Source of the DNA: Turbatrix aceti
Lineage: Eukaryota; Nematoda; Chromadorea; Rhabditida; Panagrolaimidae
Assembly (NCBI GenBank): GCA_963969345.1
Contig: OZ017767.1
Coordinates: forward strand, 6,352,739-6,416,738
Length of the DNA stretch: 64,000 nt
Direction: 5' to 3'
The notes under the pieces were generated by a model that made no database searches, was not told where the DNA came from, and worked only from the letters and a program-made list of their open reading frames with translations. Positions 22,507 through 33,807 of the stretch are shown here, piece by piece. The first letter of the stretch is position 1; every line of letters begins with the position of its first letter. Position numbers and translations under genes: made by a program.

Positions 22507-23387
22507 TCAATCCAGTATGCCAGCCCTCGTAGACCTCGTAATATCGTCCAGGATCACTCGTAGCTGGGGGTAGGCTTCGCTGGTAGCCAGAAGCAGGGCC
22601 ACGCCGAGGATGGTGGCTCGTGTTTGGGGATCGCGGTCTGCGGACCTTTAAAATTAAATTATAATTTAAAATTTTAATTTAAAAAAAAAATAAATTGAAT
22701 GTAAAAAAAAATTCGAAAACGGTAAACTCACATGAATTTGATGACAAGTGTGTTTCCACTCATAACTATTTTTGGCCTGACGTAGCCCAGAACGGTGCCG
22801 TCCATGCGCTTGAACCAATACACGCAGTTGCACCCGAGGAGACCGAGAGCCTTTCCGATGGGATAAAGCGAAGCAAAGACTCGTTCCACCTTGATTACCG
22901 GTTGTTTTGAAACTCCCTTTGTAACCACAAAATTGCAGAGATCTTTTCTCTGAATTTTGTACAGCGTCGCGGAAACGGGATGCATAAGCTTGCCGAGTGA
23001 CGTCGGGTCGTTGTTTGCCGTCCTCAGCACCATTATGGGCTTTCCAGCGCCGCTCTTGAGTACGAGACCGTTGTTGAGCTGCAGCTCAGTCTGGGCGACG
23101 ACCTGTTTGTGTCGGTCTTCGTTTCTGATGAGGAGAACAATGCTTTCAGGGTCGTTGAACTCCGTAGTTGACCTCGTGCTGAAAGTGTATGTAGCGTTCG
23201 TTTGCGGGGGCTTATCAATGAGCTAAGACGCTTACGGCGGAGAACCCAGGGGAACCTGGAGCTTGATTGAGAGCCTATCAACCGAAGAAAGAATCGAACA
23301 CTCGGGAAACTCGCCAAAGAGGTGGCTGTCGCTGGCCGCGTTCATCGCCTTCACGATGCCGGCCTTGACGTGGCCGAGAAAGTCCAT
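22507..23387 (-). CDS. Unrecognised 245-aa protein (possible tubby-C/scramblase-like fold)
   Basis: Three exons in consistent phase: 23236-23387, 22732-23178 and 22507-22645. A splice acceptor (tttgcag) sits 4 nt upstream of the ATG, typical of trans-splicing. There is no signal peptide or clear membrane span before the end; the C-terminal exon has a hydrophobic stretch (TILGVALLLA). Conserved blocks shared with the frameshifted paralog at 20346-21048 are RTANNDPTSLGKL, TLYKIQ, MDGTVLG and the ILG..L ending. The layout (paired strand-like segments with GTVLGYV and a C-terminal hydrophobic helix) recalls phospholipid scramblase or LURP-one proteins of the tubby-C-like superfamily, but this is only an impression and no diagnostic motif is present. 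Confidence 0.7.
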
Positions 23388-25415
23388 AGCTCTGCAAAGG
23401 TGAATTGGAAAATGAAATAAATAAATAAATAAATAAAAAAAATAACAATGTGATGGGGAATGAGAAGGGAAAACGACTGGACTGATTTTTTGATAGGTTC
23501 ATAAAAGTCGACGCATCGACGCACGCGTCGCCACAATCACAGAGGTTTGTTGCATGTGTTATTATGCAGTCCAGTCGGCCCCCTTTTCAATTGAATTGAA
23601 TTGTCCTCGAGGCATTACGGAAGAACGAGCGATGGCTCGGGTATCGATTGATTGCTAGTCAAGTATCATCAGCACACGCAGGGATGCAAACAGGTTTGCA
23701 CCGCACACGGGTGCATTAGAGCCCCAAGTTGCAGCCCAGCTACGCCACGTGTGTAAGTAAACACGTACGCCAAGCGACCCGTCAACAAAAACAACATCCG
23801 TAGAAAGCAAAACGCGAAACAGTCAGAAACAGCCGCCGGCTGTTGTTATGAGCCGCGTGTTACCTCTCCACTAATTAGCTTCTTTGTGGGTAAGATTCTC
23901 TTTTCTCTTTTCTATTTTTCTTCGCGTGCTGGCGGCGGCACCGAAATACAAAGCGCACCGCCGAGTCCTCGCTAATCTGCGCTCGAGCAGTCTGAAAAGG
24001 TGCGGAATGATAAACGCGGTGGTCGTCTGTCACCTGCACCTCGTTTATAGTAAAAAAAAGAGAGTAGTGCGCAAAGTTTTTTTTTCTCGAAGGATTAAGC
24101 AAATCCCATCAAAAACAGCACTTGAAGAGCTTTGGGCTTTGGGCACTTTGAATTTGAGTCAAAAACAATATTCAAGGGGAATAAAAATAGGGCAATCGAT
24201 CCCACACCCGTGCGGGCCTGTAAACCATCAACGAATGAATGAAGAATGAAACCACTACCAAGTTTGGTGGTGGTCGTCGACCACGGCCACGGCCACCACG
24301 CATGAAGTTGCGTGGTGGTAAAGGTGGGTGCGCAAATGCTGGCGATCATGCGTCACCCCGCGAGCGAAGAAAAAAATCATTGATGAACGAAACAAAAAAA
24401 AAAACAACGCTTTTGATCACCTAAAGCCAAACAACCGTAATTTTTCCCGATGTAATTATTCATGAATGGACAAAAAACAACGGCGTCTTGACATGATATT
24501 CGTTTTTGGTTTGTTCAAGATGCTCAAACAATGAATGCTTCTTTTTTTTCGGGGTGGCACTTCTCCGATGCACGTGCCAGTTTGCTCTTGGCAAACAAAT
24601 TCGGCATCTGACGTTTGCCGTTTGTCGTTTTGCAACATAAATAAAATTCGTCAACCCCAGATTTTTTGCATTTTTTTATGAATCGCTGTAATTAATGCGA
24701 ATTGTACACAGGAGTCCCAGACGTTTTATAAATTGATTACAAATGATTATTCGTCATTGGTATTTCTTGTATTGATGGTCTTAGTTAGTTATCATTTTTT
24801 TCGTAGTTTTTTGTCTGCGTCATTTTTTGTTTTTGACTTCCTGATTTGATGAGCCAGCGGGCGAACTGTGCTCAACTTTGAACGGATTCTAAACATTATA
24901 GACGGCGTTAAGTTGATGTCATTGGTCGTCTGAATTCACCGTTTGGATATTTTTTGCAAAAACAAGTCTTTTGAAAGCGCCGACTGACTATTTCAGTTTT
25001 AGTTTAATTTTAACAGCATTGTACTCGCTTTTTATTAATTTTTGCAAAAAATATTAACCGTCCCTCCAGTTTCCGAATCTGGAGAGCAAATTCAGGGGGG
25101 TGTTTTAAATACATCAGATGTCAACTCCGACGCGACGTAGACCACAGTTCTGCGAACCTGGCTTCCCTCACGTCAGGCCTATGAACTCTGCGGAACAAAA
25201 GAGTCTGTGGGAACTTGGACAATGATTTTCGATTCCGTTTTATATTATAGTAACATAGTACGTAACTTGGTCAACAAAAAATAGATAGAAAGACATTTTT
25301 TTCATAAATACAATATTGGAGGTGAAAAAAAAATAAAAGCAAGGCAAGCACCGTAATATGTATAGATCTTTGTGCCGCTACGGCACCAGGAAATCGTCGT
25401 CGACGAAAGACAAAA
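23388..25415. other. Intergenic, no gene seen
   Basis: Two kilobases upstream of the 245-aa gene and downstream of the DUF148 gene. It has an (aaat)n run at 23415-23440 and a perfect 9-bp-stem hairpin (ccaccacgc/gcgtggtgg, loop 8) at 24293-24318. No open frame with domain or splice support was found. Confidence 0.5.
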
Positions 25416-26308
25416 TCAAACCAGGGGTTTGAATTTTTCGTCAAACTCTTTTTGAAGACTCGGCTCGAGGTCGTTGTAAATTGTCAAAACTCGGTTCCAT
25501 CGTTCTTCTTCAGGCAACGCCGGATTGCGAAGAATTGCTGAAATCTTGGCAAATTTTTCCTGCGCAGCGGAAGACATGTTAGCGACTGTCTGGTGGATGG
25601 TGTCCTGTTTACTGCGCTCGGAACGGTCACTTTCGGCCATGAATTGGTTGTACAGGAGCTGGTGAGCGTCGTCGAGACGGGTAACCAGGGCTTCGACCTG
25701 GGTGATTTTGTTTTCGTAGGTTGTGTTGGGCTGACGAATTATTTGTTTGAACTGAAATTTTTTTTGTTGTTTTAAAGTCGAAAAAATTTTTGTTGTCAAC
25801 CTACATCAGCTACGACGTCTTCGGGAGCATCTTCCAAGAACTTTGGAAGGCTGCTCGTGGGCAGAGACGGTGCCCTGGCATTTGGGATCTCCCTGACCTG
25901 TGCCGGACCTGGGGAAACCTGGAGCTGTTGTGGCAGGTAATTCTGCTGACCCAGAGCTCTGGGATGCTGTTGATAGCCTCTGAAGGCCTGGGACTGAAGC
26001 TGTTGTAGATTCTGGAATGCTTGGTTGTTCGCAGAATCTCCAAAGTATCTTCCACCGCCGTTGCCGAAGTTTGTAGGATACCGTTGCATCTGGTTGAGTT
26101 GAAAAGTGTTGCCTCCGAAGCCTCCTTGACCTAGCATAGACATGCTAGGCTGCTGGGCAAGAGCCCCGGCATTCAGGGGCCCAAATGGCGACCCGAGAGC
26201 GCTGATAGGAAATGTATTCGGCGACTGTTGAAGGCCCATAGGGAACTGGGCATGAACGCAGACGCCGAACGCGACGAGCAGAAGTTGTAGAACACTGGTG
26301 GACGACAT
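25416..26308 (-). CDS. Secreted SXP/RAL-2 (DUF148) family protein, 279 aa
   Basis: Two exons: 25805-26308 and 25416-25751. Phase requires the donor at gat|gtaggt; the overlapping gtag|gttgac donor would break the frame. The signal peptide is MSSTSVLQLLLVAFGVCVHA. A low-complexity Gln/Gly/Asn/Phe-rich region follows (about residues 21-165). The C-terminal ~105 residues are the helical DUF148/ANIS5-type domain (YENKITQVEALVTRLDDAHQ ... SSAAQEKFAKISAILRNP ... EERW). This family is nematode-restricted and secreted; several members are known as parasite surface or excretory antigens and cation binders. The exact role here is unknown. The long low-complexity N-terminal extension is not part of the core family. 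Confidence 0.8.
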
Positions 26309-26357
26309 GGAGGCAAACAGACGGCAACTGAAGGTGGCAGAAGTGAGTCAGAGGCCG

Positions 26358-26369
26358 TTATATTTATGG
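26358..26369 (-). promoter_or_regulatory. Candidate TATA box of the DUF148 gene
   Basis: On the minus strand the sequence reads ccataaatataa, about 50 nt upstream of the start codon at 26308. The spacing suits a short leader. It is supported only by position and composition. Confidence 0.35.
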
Positions 26370-27439
26370 TGCCCTCTGGAAACCGGTTGCCAGCTCCTCT
26401 GACCAAGGGGATTTGCCGCGCTTGGCTGCCGACCAACCTGTCCGGAGCAACCCGTTCTTACACGGGTAATCCTCCAACCCGACCTGTTTCAAACAAAAAA
26501 AAAGTACTGCACTGTCTCTTTTTTTTCTGACGGAGAGGGAAGAGTCTCAACTTTTTGGGGTCAAGTGTAAAACAAAGTGAAAAAAATCCAGGTCACTTCC
26601 TGTCAGTCATTCACGGATGCATGTCCGGCAATTTTCCGTTATTCATTTGATGTACATAATTGCATACATACCTGTCTTCATTTACCTTCACTTCCACGCT
26701 TCATTCCTATTTTAGAAACAAAAAAGTTCTGCAAAACTCGTTTTCATATTTTTTTGGTATTCAAGTTGCGACCCGTAAAAGCGTGCCAATCAGGTCTCGG
26801 CTAATCCAGAGCGTCGACCGGATGATCCCGAACGTTGCGCGGGAACATGAACGGACTTGCATCACCGGTGAAAGTGAACCTGTTTTTTTACATTTATATT
26901 CGAACGAAATAACTAACCAAAAAAATGAAACCTCGCAACTGGTAATTTGTGGTACTGTGGTAAAGTAAATATTTATTAAAAATCGAATTGAGTATGCTCT
27001 ACCTTTTTGATGTGCACTTACACACCACTTTCACACGTCATAATATAGAATTCAGAAGACAACTATTTACCAATGTTCTGCAATTTATAAATGCAACACG
27101 GAAAATTATTTGTGCCGATTAACGACCTTCGTCGGGGCGCCTGTCCCATGTACTTTTAACACTCCGTAATGGGCACTTTGACCCTTTTACGTGGTGTCAA
27201 AGAGTTTTCAAAGGTTCACCCTGAGTTTGCATCAAACACGGTAATTGTGTCCCACGTGGACTTGCTTGTGGCTGACATGCGTCTTCTCACATCTTCCCAG
27301 CTTCTTCCGACTTGGTTCGTTCATCAATGGATAGCTCTCGATGAAGGCGAGTAGTAACCGCCCCTTTTTGTCGTCGTCGTTGTCTGAGGGTTCACATTGA
27401 GCCATTCAAACTCACAGACGGTTGGTTACCCAGGGGCCC
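26370..27439. other. Intergenic between divergent DUF148 and GPCR genes
   Basis: About 1 kb shared upstream region of two divergently transcribed genes. Short open frames (for example at 27169-27354 on the plus strand) lack ATG context, splice signals or domains. Nothing else was recognised. Confidence 0.5.
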
Positions 27440-28641
27440 ATGCATGTTCTTCAGCCTACCTTGCTCGTTCGCCAGCTTCAGGGGTACAATGCGCTGATCA
27501 GTTGTATTTGCATGGCTCTGGTTAACGGGGTTTATGGATACGCGTTGGCCACCAAGACTCCCAAAATTTTAATGTCTTATCGGAAAGTTTTGGTTTTTCA
27601 TATGTGTGTGGATGTTGTTTTTTCAATTTATTTTGCCATCTTCAAGCCGTCTTCTATTACTACTAAATTGTAAGTTGTGCCAAAAAAAATTGAACGATCC
27701 AAACCTAAAAACATTCTAAAAAAATTAGAAAAATGGCAGTTTGATTTGAAATGTGTTTCATTTGTAGTTTCTTAAAGCGAAATTCTCCCATTCGAAAAAT
27801 ATTTGTTCTAAACTCAATTTTCTGTTTCAGAAACGAAGACGTCGTTCAAATCAGAATAATAGAAAGCGTAGTTATCGAGAGCCTTCCCGCAGTGCCCACG
27901 GCCGTTCTGTTCAGCATCTACATGTTTTTCTTCAACTGGCAGATTACATTTGTCTCAATTCACTTCATGTACCGCTACTTCATGCTCGCGCACCCTCAAT
28001 GGACGAGTTTTAAGGGTTTATCAGTGCTTATTTTCCTCTCGTCTCTAGTTCCAATCGGCTACAGCGCCTACCTTCTCTACGTCGAACTCCAGACGAGACC
28101 ATTGTACTGGAGACTGGAATTTCTATTACGCGATACAGAATGGGTTGAAGACGACGGCACAATTCCTAGATTTTCAGCCATGTTTATCAGAGATCACAAA
28201 CTGACATTTGCGATTCCGGCAATGGCAGTGGTTTGCTACATAATTGTTTTTATCTGCGCACATTTGATTAATAAGAAGCTGGTATCGTTTACATCGATGG
28301 TCGAGCATCGTCAGAATTATCAGATCAAATCTATTCTCGCGGCGCAGGCTGTTATTCCACTTTGCACGACGGTGGCCATTCAGATAATTGTCCAGACGAG
28401 TCGCCTCTTCGCTGCCTCCCCGCCTGCGTTTGTCAACGTCTTCAACTTTCTGCTTCCCTGGACACCGGTGTGCCATCCAATCACCGTGATGCTCATCATC
28501 ACGCCATACAGAAAATTTGTATTTCCCTGTATTTATCGTCGCCTGCTGGGCAACAAGGTATCAGAATCGTCATCCAAACAACAGCAGCAGCAGCAGCAGC
28601 GGAACAAACTTTCGGCCCAAAAAAGCTCGCGCGTTATTTAA
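27440..28641 (+). CDS. Nematode serpentine chemoreceptor (7TM GPCR, Str-like), 346 aa
   Basis: Two exons, 27440-27669 and 27831-28641, joined in phase by gtaagt...ctgtttcag. Seven hydrophobic segments can be picked out. The first two lie in exon 1. Helix 3 ends in FMYRYFML (the YRY motif typical of Str/Srj receptors, in place of DRY). Helix 7 is followed by MLIITPYRKFVF. A His/Gln-containing loop precedes helix 6. The cytosolic tail carries a run of seven Gln (cag repeats at about 28580-28600) and ends KSSRVI. Such receptors sit in chemosensory neuron cilia and detect environmental ligands; the ligand is unknown. Start chosen at MHVLQP because no upstream in-frame ATG was found. It converges on the repeat-protein gene 316 bp downstream. 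Confidence 0.85.
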
Positions 28642-28957
28642 CCAGAATTAATCATACATAAGTTTACATTATGTCTAATGAGTATGTACGCAAAGTTCTT
28701 CACGTTCAAGGCAGTTTCATTTTCATATTGTGAAACAGCGTAAATATAAATGAATGCAACTGGCACAAAGTGTACATGCACGAACAATTTTGTTAGTGGG
28801 TTTTTGGGGAGGGGTGTTAAAGATCCTTTTTTTGGTTTCTTTCTTTCTACAAATTTGGTTTCCATTCTTGGAGAATGCAACTGTCTATTTTAAAAAAATT
28901 TGAGCGCCACTGTACAAAAATGAACATTTTTGAATTCAATTGAATTGAGTTATGGCA
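28642..28957. other. 3' intergenic region between convergent genes
   Basis: 316 bp between the stop codons of the GPCR (+) and the repeat protein (-). A/T-rich, presumably holding both 3' UTRs; no further feature seen. Confidence 0.6.
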
Positions 28958-30431
28958 TTAGTTGTCATTTCCAGCGAATGGGCCGAAGCCAGGCGGGAAG
29001 AAGCTACGGAAACTGGGGGGAAGGATTCTGGGCGGGGGCTTGGATGGGGCACCGGAGCCGGAACCAGAGCCAGAGCCTTGTTCAGGCTGTTGTTGTCCTT
29101 GTTGTTGATTTTCTTGTCGAGACCCTGGTCCATTGTTAGAATCCGGGAACGGTCCTGCTAGGGGAGAATACAGCGTAAGTGTTCGGGGATCGATTGAGGG
29201 GCCGCCTCGGTTGCCTTGTGGGCCTTCATTTTGTCCGGATGGGCCTTGTTGGAGAGGAAGGCGCTGGAGCTGGCCAGGTGGGATTTGTCCCTGGCCCGGG
29301 AATCCCTGTCCTTGTCCTTGTCCGGGGAATCCTTGACCCTGTCCTTGTCCGGGGAATCCTTGTCCCTGTCCTTGTCCGGGGAATCCTTGTCCCTGTCCAG
29401 GTGGACCCTGTCCTTGTCCTGGGAATCCCTGGCCTTGTTCTGGGAATCCCTGTCCCTGTCCGGGAAATCCCTGACCCGGAAAACCCTGTCCTGGGAATCC
29501 TTGTCCAGGAAATCCCTGACCATTAAATCCCTGACCAGGAAAACCTTGTTCAGGAAAGCCTTTTCCAGGTATGCCTTGTTCAGGAAAACTTTTTTCCGGA
29601 AGACCCTGTCCAGGTATGACCTCAAACAGTCGACCAGGATGAGCTTTGTCATACGGTAGTTTCACTTCAGAACCCGTATTTTCCTTTGAAATAGAAATAA
29701 CAGGTGACGCGCCTTCCTTTTCTGCCACAATAGCCCCAGGTGACGCAGTGTTGTTGGGGATGGCATTGGCCGGTACCGGCTTGAAGGGTCCAATGGGTCC
29801 GAAGAACGGTTTGCTGACTGCTACGTCATTTCCATTTCTCTGCGGAGGGAATTCAGCGTTGTTTTGTTGCGGCAGAGCATGGTTGCCCTCCTGTGCGACC
29901 CGGAAATAATCGGCTGGAAGCAGACGCTGTCCGCGGTACTGGGGAGGCAAAAAAGCGGGTCGGGATTCGGTTTCCTGGCTTCTGGGTCGCTCGGTTTCAC
30001 TCTGAGGACCGGCAAACGGTGCTGGGAATTCCGCGGGACCGTTATTATCTGGCTCGGGGAATCCCTGGGGGATAAAAGGTGGCATGAAGCCGCCAAAGAA
30101 GTTTCCAGGCTGCTGCTTGTTAACCGGCTCGGATTTAAACCCGTTTTCTGGGCCTGGAAGTGCCAGTCTACCGTATACAGGCTGGGGCAGGGTGTCTTCC
30201 GACGAATATGGCGTGAATCGGCTGAATGCGGGGGAATAGCGCGGAATCGGGCGTTCTGGAAAGATTAAAAAAAAAACTGGTCTCAGAGCGAAAACAAATT
30301 CAAGACTCACCGCCGCCGTTGGCGAAGAAGGGAGGAGGACGCTCACCGGTCCACTCGCCCTGCGTGGCCCCAAGCGAGCAGCAGTACGCGAACAATAGGA
30401 GAAGGGAGCTCAGGTACCTGGCAGCCGACAT
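28958..30431 (-). CDS. Secreted Pro/Gln/Gly/Phe repeat protein, 472 aa
   Basis: Two exons: 30311-30431, encoding the signal peptide (MSAARYLSSLLLLFAYCCSL), and 28958-30255, joined in phase by gtgagt and ctttccag. The mature chain is low-complexity throughout. It has a Pro-rich N-terminal half and a central array of FPGQG / FPGQGQGQG units (about 29180-29560 in DNA, tandem 15-27-bp repeats), then a Gly/Ser and Pro-rich end (FFPPGFGPFAGNDN). There are no cysteines of note and no collagen GXY periodicity over a long enough span. Composition suggests an extracellular structural or lining protein, for example of cuticle or pharynx; this is inference only. Antisense open frames over the array are shadows of the repeat. 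Confidence 0.8.
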
Positions 30432-30947
30432 TGTGGTAGCTGAGAATTGTTCGAACACTGACACCACTTCGCCGTCCGTCGTTTTCAACGAAGCGGTCCG
30501 TCTTCGATGAAAACTGGAAAAGCTGCTCTCCTCCTCCCAGAGAGACAATTATTTAGAAGCCTATCTCGTAAAACAGACGGTAATGATGCCTGTTTTTTGC
30601 CGCTGACGATGAAGAAGCCAGTCAGTCAGTCACTTTGCCCCCTCCCCCCTCACCTGACCGACTGCAATCGTCCCAAACGCCGCTGCGTGCCGTTAAAAAC
30701 CAGTATCGCTCATCGTTCACCGTTCATCTCCGTGTTGCGCGTCAGAACAAAACGTTATGACTCCATTATCCGGCTTGCAAAAGAAAAGCCAAACCGCTAA
30801 TTTTTTTGTATTACACATAAAAAATAAAAGAAAGCAAAAACGATCATTTCTCTTTTCATGAATTTATAATCGGCTCCTTGCAAACAAAATGACAAACGAC
30901 AACAAAAAATAGTAACAGAATAGACCTATCTATGCTGATGCGACTAA
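30432..30947. other. Upstream region of repeat-protein gene / downstream of MRPS35
   Basis: About 515 bp. It holds the 3' end of the MRPS35 gene and the promoter of the repeat-protein gene (TAAATAA at about 30548-30556 on the minus strand, 120 nt before the ATG). No coding feature. Confidence 0.5.
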
Positions 30948-32444
30948 TTAATTGGCCACTGAAGTCGAAGCCGACGGAGAATGCTGTTCGACCTGCTGGT
31001 TTCGTGACAGAGAAGACTTGGAAACGCGATCGATGCCGAGCAATTCGCGGACACGTTCTTCGTAACTCCGGGTAGATTGGGGAGTCTCTTTCTGAATGGA
31101 AAAACAAACAGGAATATATAGTACAGGCGAATTTGGGAAAAGAAAAAAAAGGAACAACAAATAAATAAATAACAAACCTCGTTACGGTACTGATACCACG
31201 TTTCTGCAAACTTGGCAACCGAGGGATGGGAGACAATATCCTCCTTTTTCGTGCCAGGAGCCTGTTTTGCAGCCAGAACAACCGGGGGCAGAGGCCCATC
31301 TTCTTCTGCAGCAGCCTTGACCTTGTCCACCAGATCAACAATGCGTTGTTCCACCCGAGACCCGGGAAATTCCACTTTCCAGGCGTCTTCACGAACTTTG
31401 AGATCCTCCCAGGATTCGACGTTCTTGGATTCGTAGAACAACGCCGTGAGCAGATATTCGGCGTAATCCCGATTCTGCTTCCGGGTAAAGCACCTGTCCG
31501 TGACGACGGTCAGTGTATTGGTAGCCTCGTCGTAGCGATTTCCGGCAAGTCGCCTGAATTTGTCGATGGCGTGTTCGTCAAAGTCGAAAGCATCCAGCGA
31601 GACGGATACGGTGTTAACCCGGGATCGAAGATCTCTCAGCGAAGTTCCTTGATGCACGTAGTCGCTATATTTGACGGTAACAGGCAGGCACTCTTTAGCC
31701 AGGCTCTCATCGGTCACCAATTCCTCGGGGAACGGAGTGCAGAACTCTGAAAAAATAAACAAAAATAAATAAAACACCGAAAATTAAAAAACTTTGCGCA
31801 TCGAATATTTTTGCAGGGAAAATCGCAAAATTCTGCAGAAAATGAAAACTCACTTTTAATAGCCTCGCAATGCCTTTTTACATGTTCAGGAGTCAAGTGA
31901 AGAAAGTTTGGGATCTTGATGAGTTCGAGGTTTCCGACGCGCTTGAAAGGAGCTCGTTTTTCGGGATACCTTCGAGTGCCCATTCGGACGGGGAGCGGCA
32001 CCACCGACGATCTGTACGACGCCGCTGCAGGCCAGACCGATGGCCAGTCCTGATCAACCGACATCTCCTCGCATCGGGGTCGACGAACAGCAAGTCGGTC
32101 GTGGATATCAAGTCGACTGAACTTGGGAGCCTCCGCGCGACCCGTCATGCGTTCCAGCTGGAGCTGAGCGTTCAACTTGCGCTTTGGCATGATGAACAAC
32201 TCCCGAAATGGTTCTCCCTGAAGTGAGGCGCTTGATTTTGTTCAAACAAAGCCGAGCAAAAACTTACCTTGTCGTCGACCTGCTCATCGAGGCGGTGTTG
32301 TTGATCCTCTTCGCTTTCATACTCCGTAGTCGTCACCGCAGCGCGTTTCAGCCGCTCTGCGAGTGTGGATGCCCGAGCGGAAGGCACGAGCGTTGTCCCA
32401 AACCGGGATGTAGCAAGGATACAGGCCTTTTTCATCGACTGCAT
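30948..32444 (-). CDS. mrps-35: Small ribosomal subunit protein mS35 (MRPS35), mitochondrial, 417 aa
   Basis: Four exons: 32268-32444, 31854-32217, 31178-31746 and 30948-31091, all in phase. It is a component of the mitochondrial small ribosomal subunit. The core matches the MRPS35 family: [30 protein letters not shown], a YSDYVHQG block, then a long conserved region ending with [35 protein letters not shown] and ESWE. The N-terminus ([20 protein letters not shown], Arg/Ser/Ala-rich, no early acidic residues) fits a mitochondrial presequence; a second possible start is the Met 3 codons later. The Ser-rich C-terminal tail is not part of the family core. It lies 328 bp downstream of the DnaJ-like gene on the same strand, so an operon is possible. 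Confidence 0.88.
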
Positions 32445-32772
32445 CGTTTGCTTGCAAAAAAACAACGGAAAATCTAACTTTTACTTTTTGTTAAAATTTT
32501 TCGTTGCGGGAGCATCAGCGCGTGCGCGTTTTTTACAAATGTTACAAATTCGAATTCATGATCGTATTTTTGGCGGGATAATGACTATTTTTATTTTTAA
32601 AAACGACGTGATCTCGAAAAATAGGCATCATTGATTGGGTAGTGCAGGACCGTAATTTTCTGCTTGAAGAATAAAGAATCGTTAAACACTGCGCCAAGGT
32701 GAGTTCCTGGTTGCAGGCTGTTCCCGACTGAAAATTTTTTTCATCAATTTTTGGGAGCACAAAAAATCAAAA

Positions 32773-33663
32773 TCAAAAAAGCTTGCCTTTACGGGGATAT
32801 GGACGCCGGGTGAAAACAAGTGATCCAAACTCGCAGATGCATCCTCCACCAGTTTTGAGATGGGCTACGAGGCCTTCTGGAGTGAACGTCATGATCTTGA
32901 ACCGAGCTCCCGACCGAGCTGCCAGGATAACACTGTTCAACGAGCTCTGTACGGTGACTTTGAAAGCGAAAAACACAGCTCGTTGAGGGCGGACTGTGAA
33001 TCTGGTTATCTTGCACGGATCTAGCACTGGGACACCTTTGAGGTCGTCGGCGATGAGGTCCTGGGCCTGGCTGAGTGTTCGAAGGCCCACGAGGGTGCAG
33101 AGGCGTCGGTTGAGGATAGATGTGGCGGCGTAGAGTATTCGTTCTGGAAATTGCCCCAAAAATCAGTCTTTTTGGTTTTCGAAAACAAATGAAAACTCCA
33201 AATTCCGGATTTTCGTGTCGGGAATCCAAAAAACAAAAAAAATTGTCATAAAAGTAAAAATTTGTGCTAAAATATTTTTTTGTATAAGACGATATTTTCG
33301 TTTCAAGAGCTTCTTCTGAATTGAAAAATATATAGTTTTTTTAAACAGAAAATATTGGGTTTGGGAAAGAAAAAATGTCTTACGGAGCCTGGAAGCATCG
33401 GTGAGGTCGAATCCCGGCCGCACCTTTCTCATCTCGTTCTGACGTTCGTAAGTCTCTCGGCCCTCGGCAGTCATCAGCACGTTTTTGGCAAAGTTGCGTT
33501 GTCGGCAGATCCGGAGACGCTTTTTTTCCGACTTTTCCATATCGATGGCATCGAGATAGGAAAGTCGATAACAGGCAGTGCGGATTTGAAAACTATCCGC
33601 GAATTCGTCGAGTTGGAGGAGTTCGTAGAGGTCCTCTTCGAATTGCAGCGGTGTTGCGGGCAT
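32773..33663 (-). CDS. Small DnaJ-like protein lacking the HPD motif, 216 aa
   Basis: Two exons, 33384-33663 and 32773-33143, in phase. Residues about 9-80 resemble a J domain: DLYELLQLDEFADSFQIRTA, a YRLSYLD helix, then AKNVLMTAEGRETYERQNEM, which corresponds to the VLSDPEKRREYD end of J domains. The HPD tripeptide that stimulates Hsp70 is missing. The C-terminal half (about 95-216) is not recognised; it contains an FTVRPQRAVFFAFKV stretch and TGGGCICEFGSLVF. No signal peptide or membrane span. A donor-like GTAAAG overlaps the last codons, so a longer spliced form cannot be excluded. It shares a 144-bp divergent promoter region with the serpin-like gene. Confidence 0.65.
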
Positions 33664-33807
33664 GTTGTTTGTCCTGGACGAGCATACGTGCACGGGAATT
33701 CTGAATTTTTACAGATCTCCTCAGAATGAATCAGCATGCAAATTTGCATGAGAACGAAACCTCGATATTCACTTGGACGATCGCGTGGGCAAAGTCGTCA
33801 GTCGGAC

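Noticed and set aside
27169..27354. 61-codon plus-strand frame upstream of the GPCR
   Set aside because: No splice link to the receptor in phase, no signal or domain, and composition near background.
29216..29659. Plus-strand Leu/Ser-rich repeat frame
   Set aside because: Antisense of the FPGQG array; the gene with signal peptide and spliced exons is on the minus strand.
32360..32400. tRNA-like segment (gatgcccgagcgg)
   Set aside because: Lies inside the first exon of MRPS35; no cloverleaf could be drawn around it.
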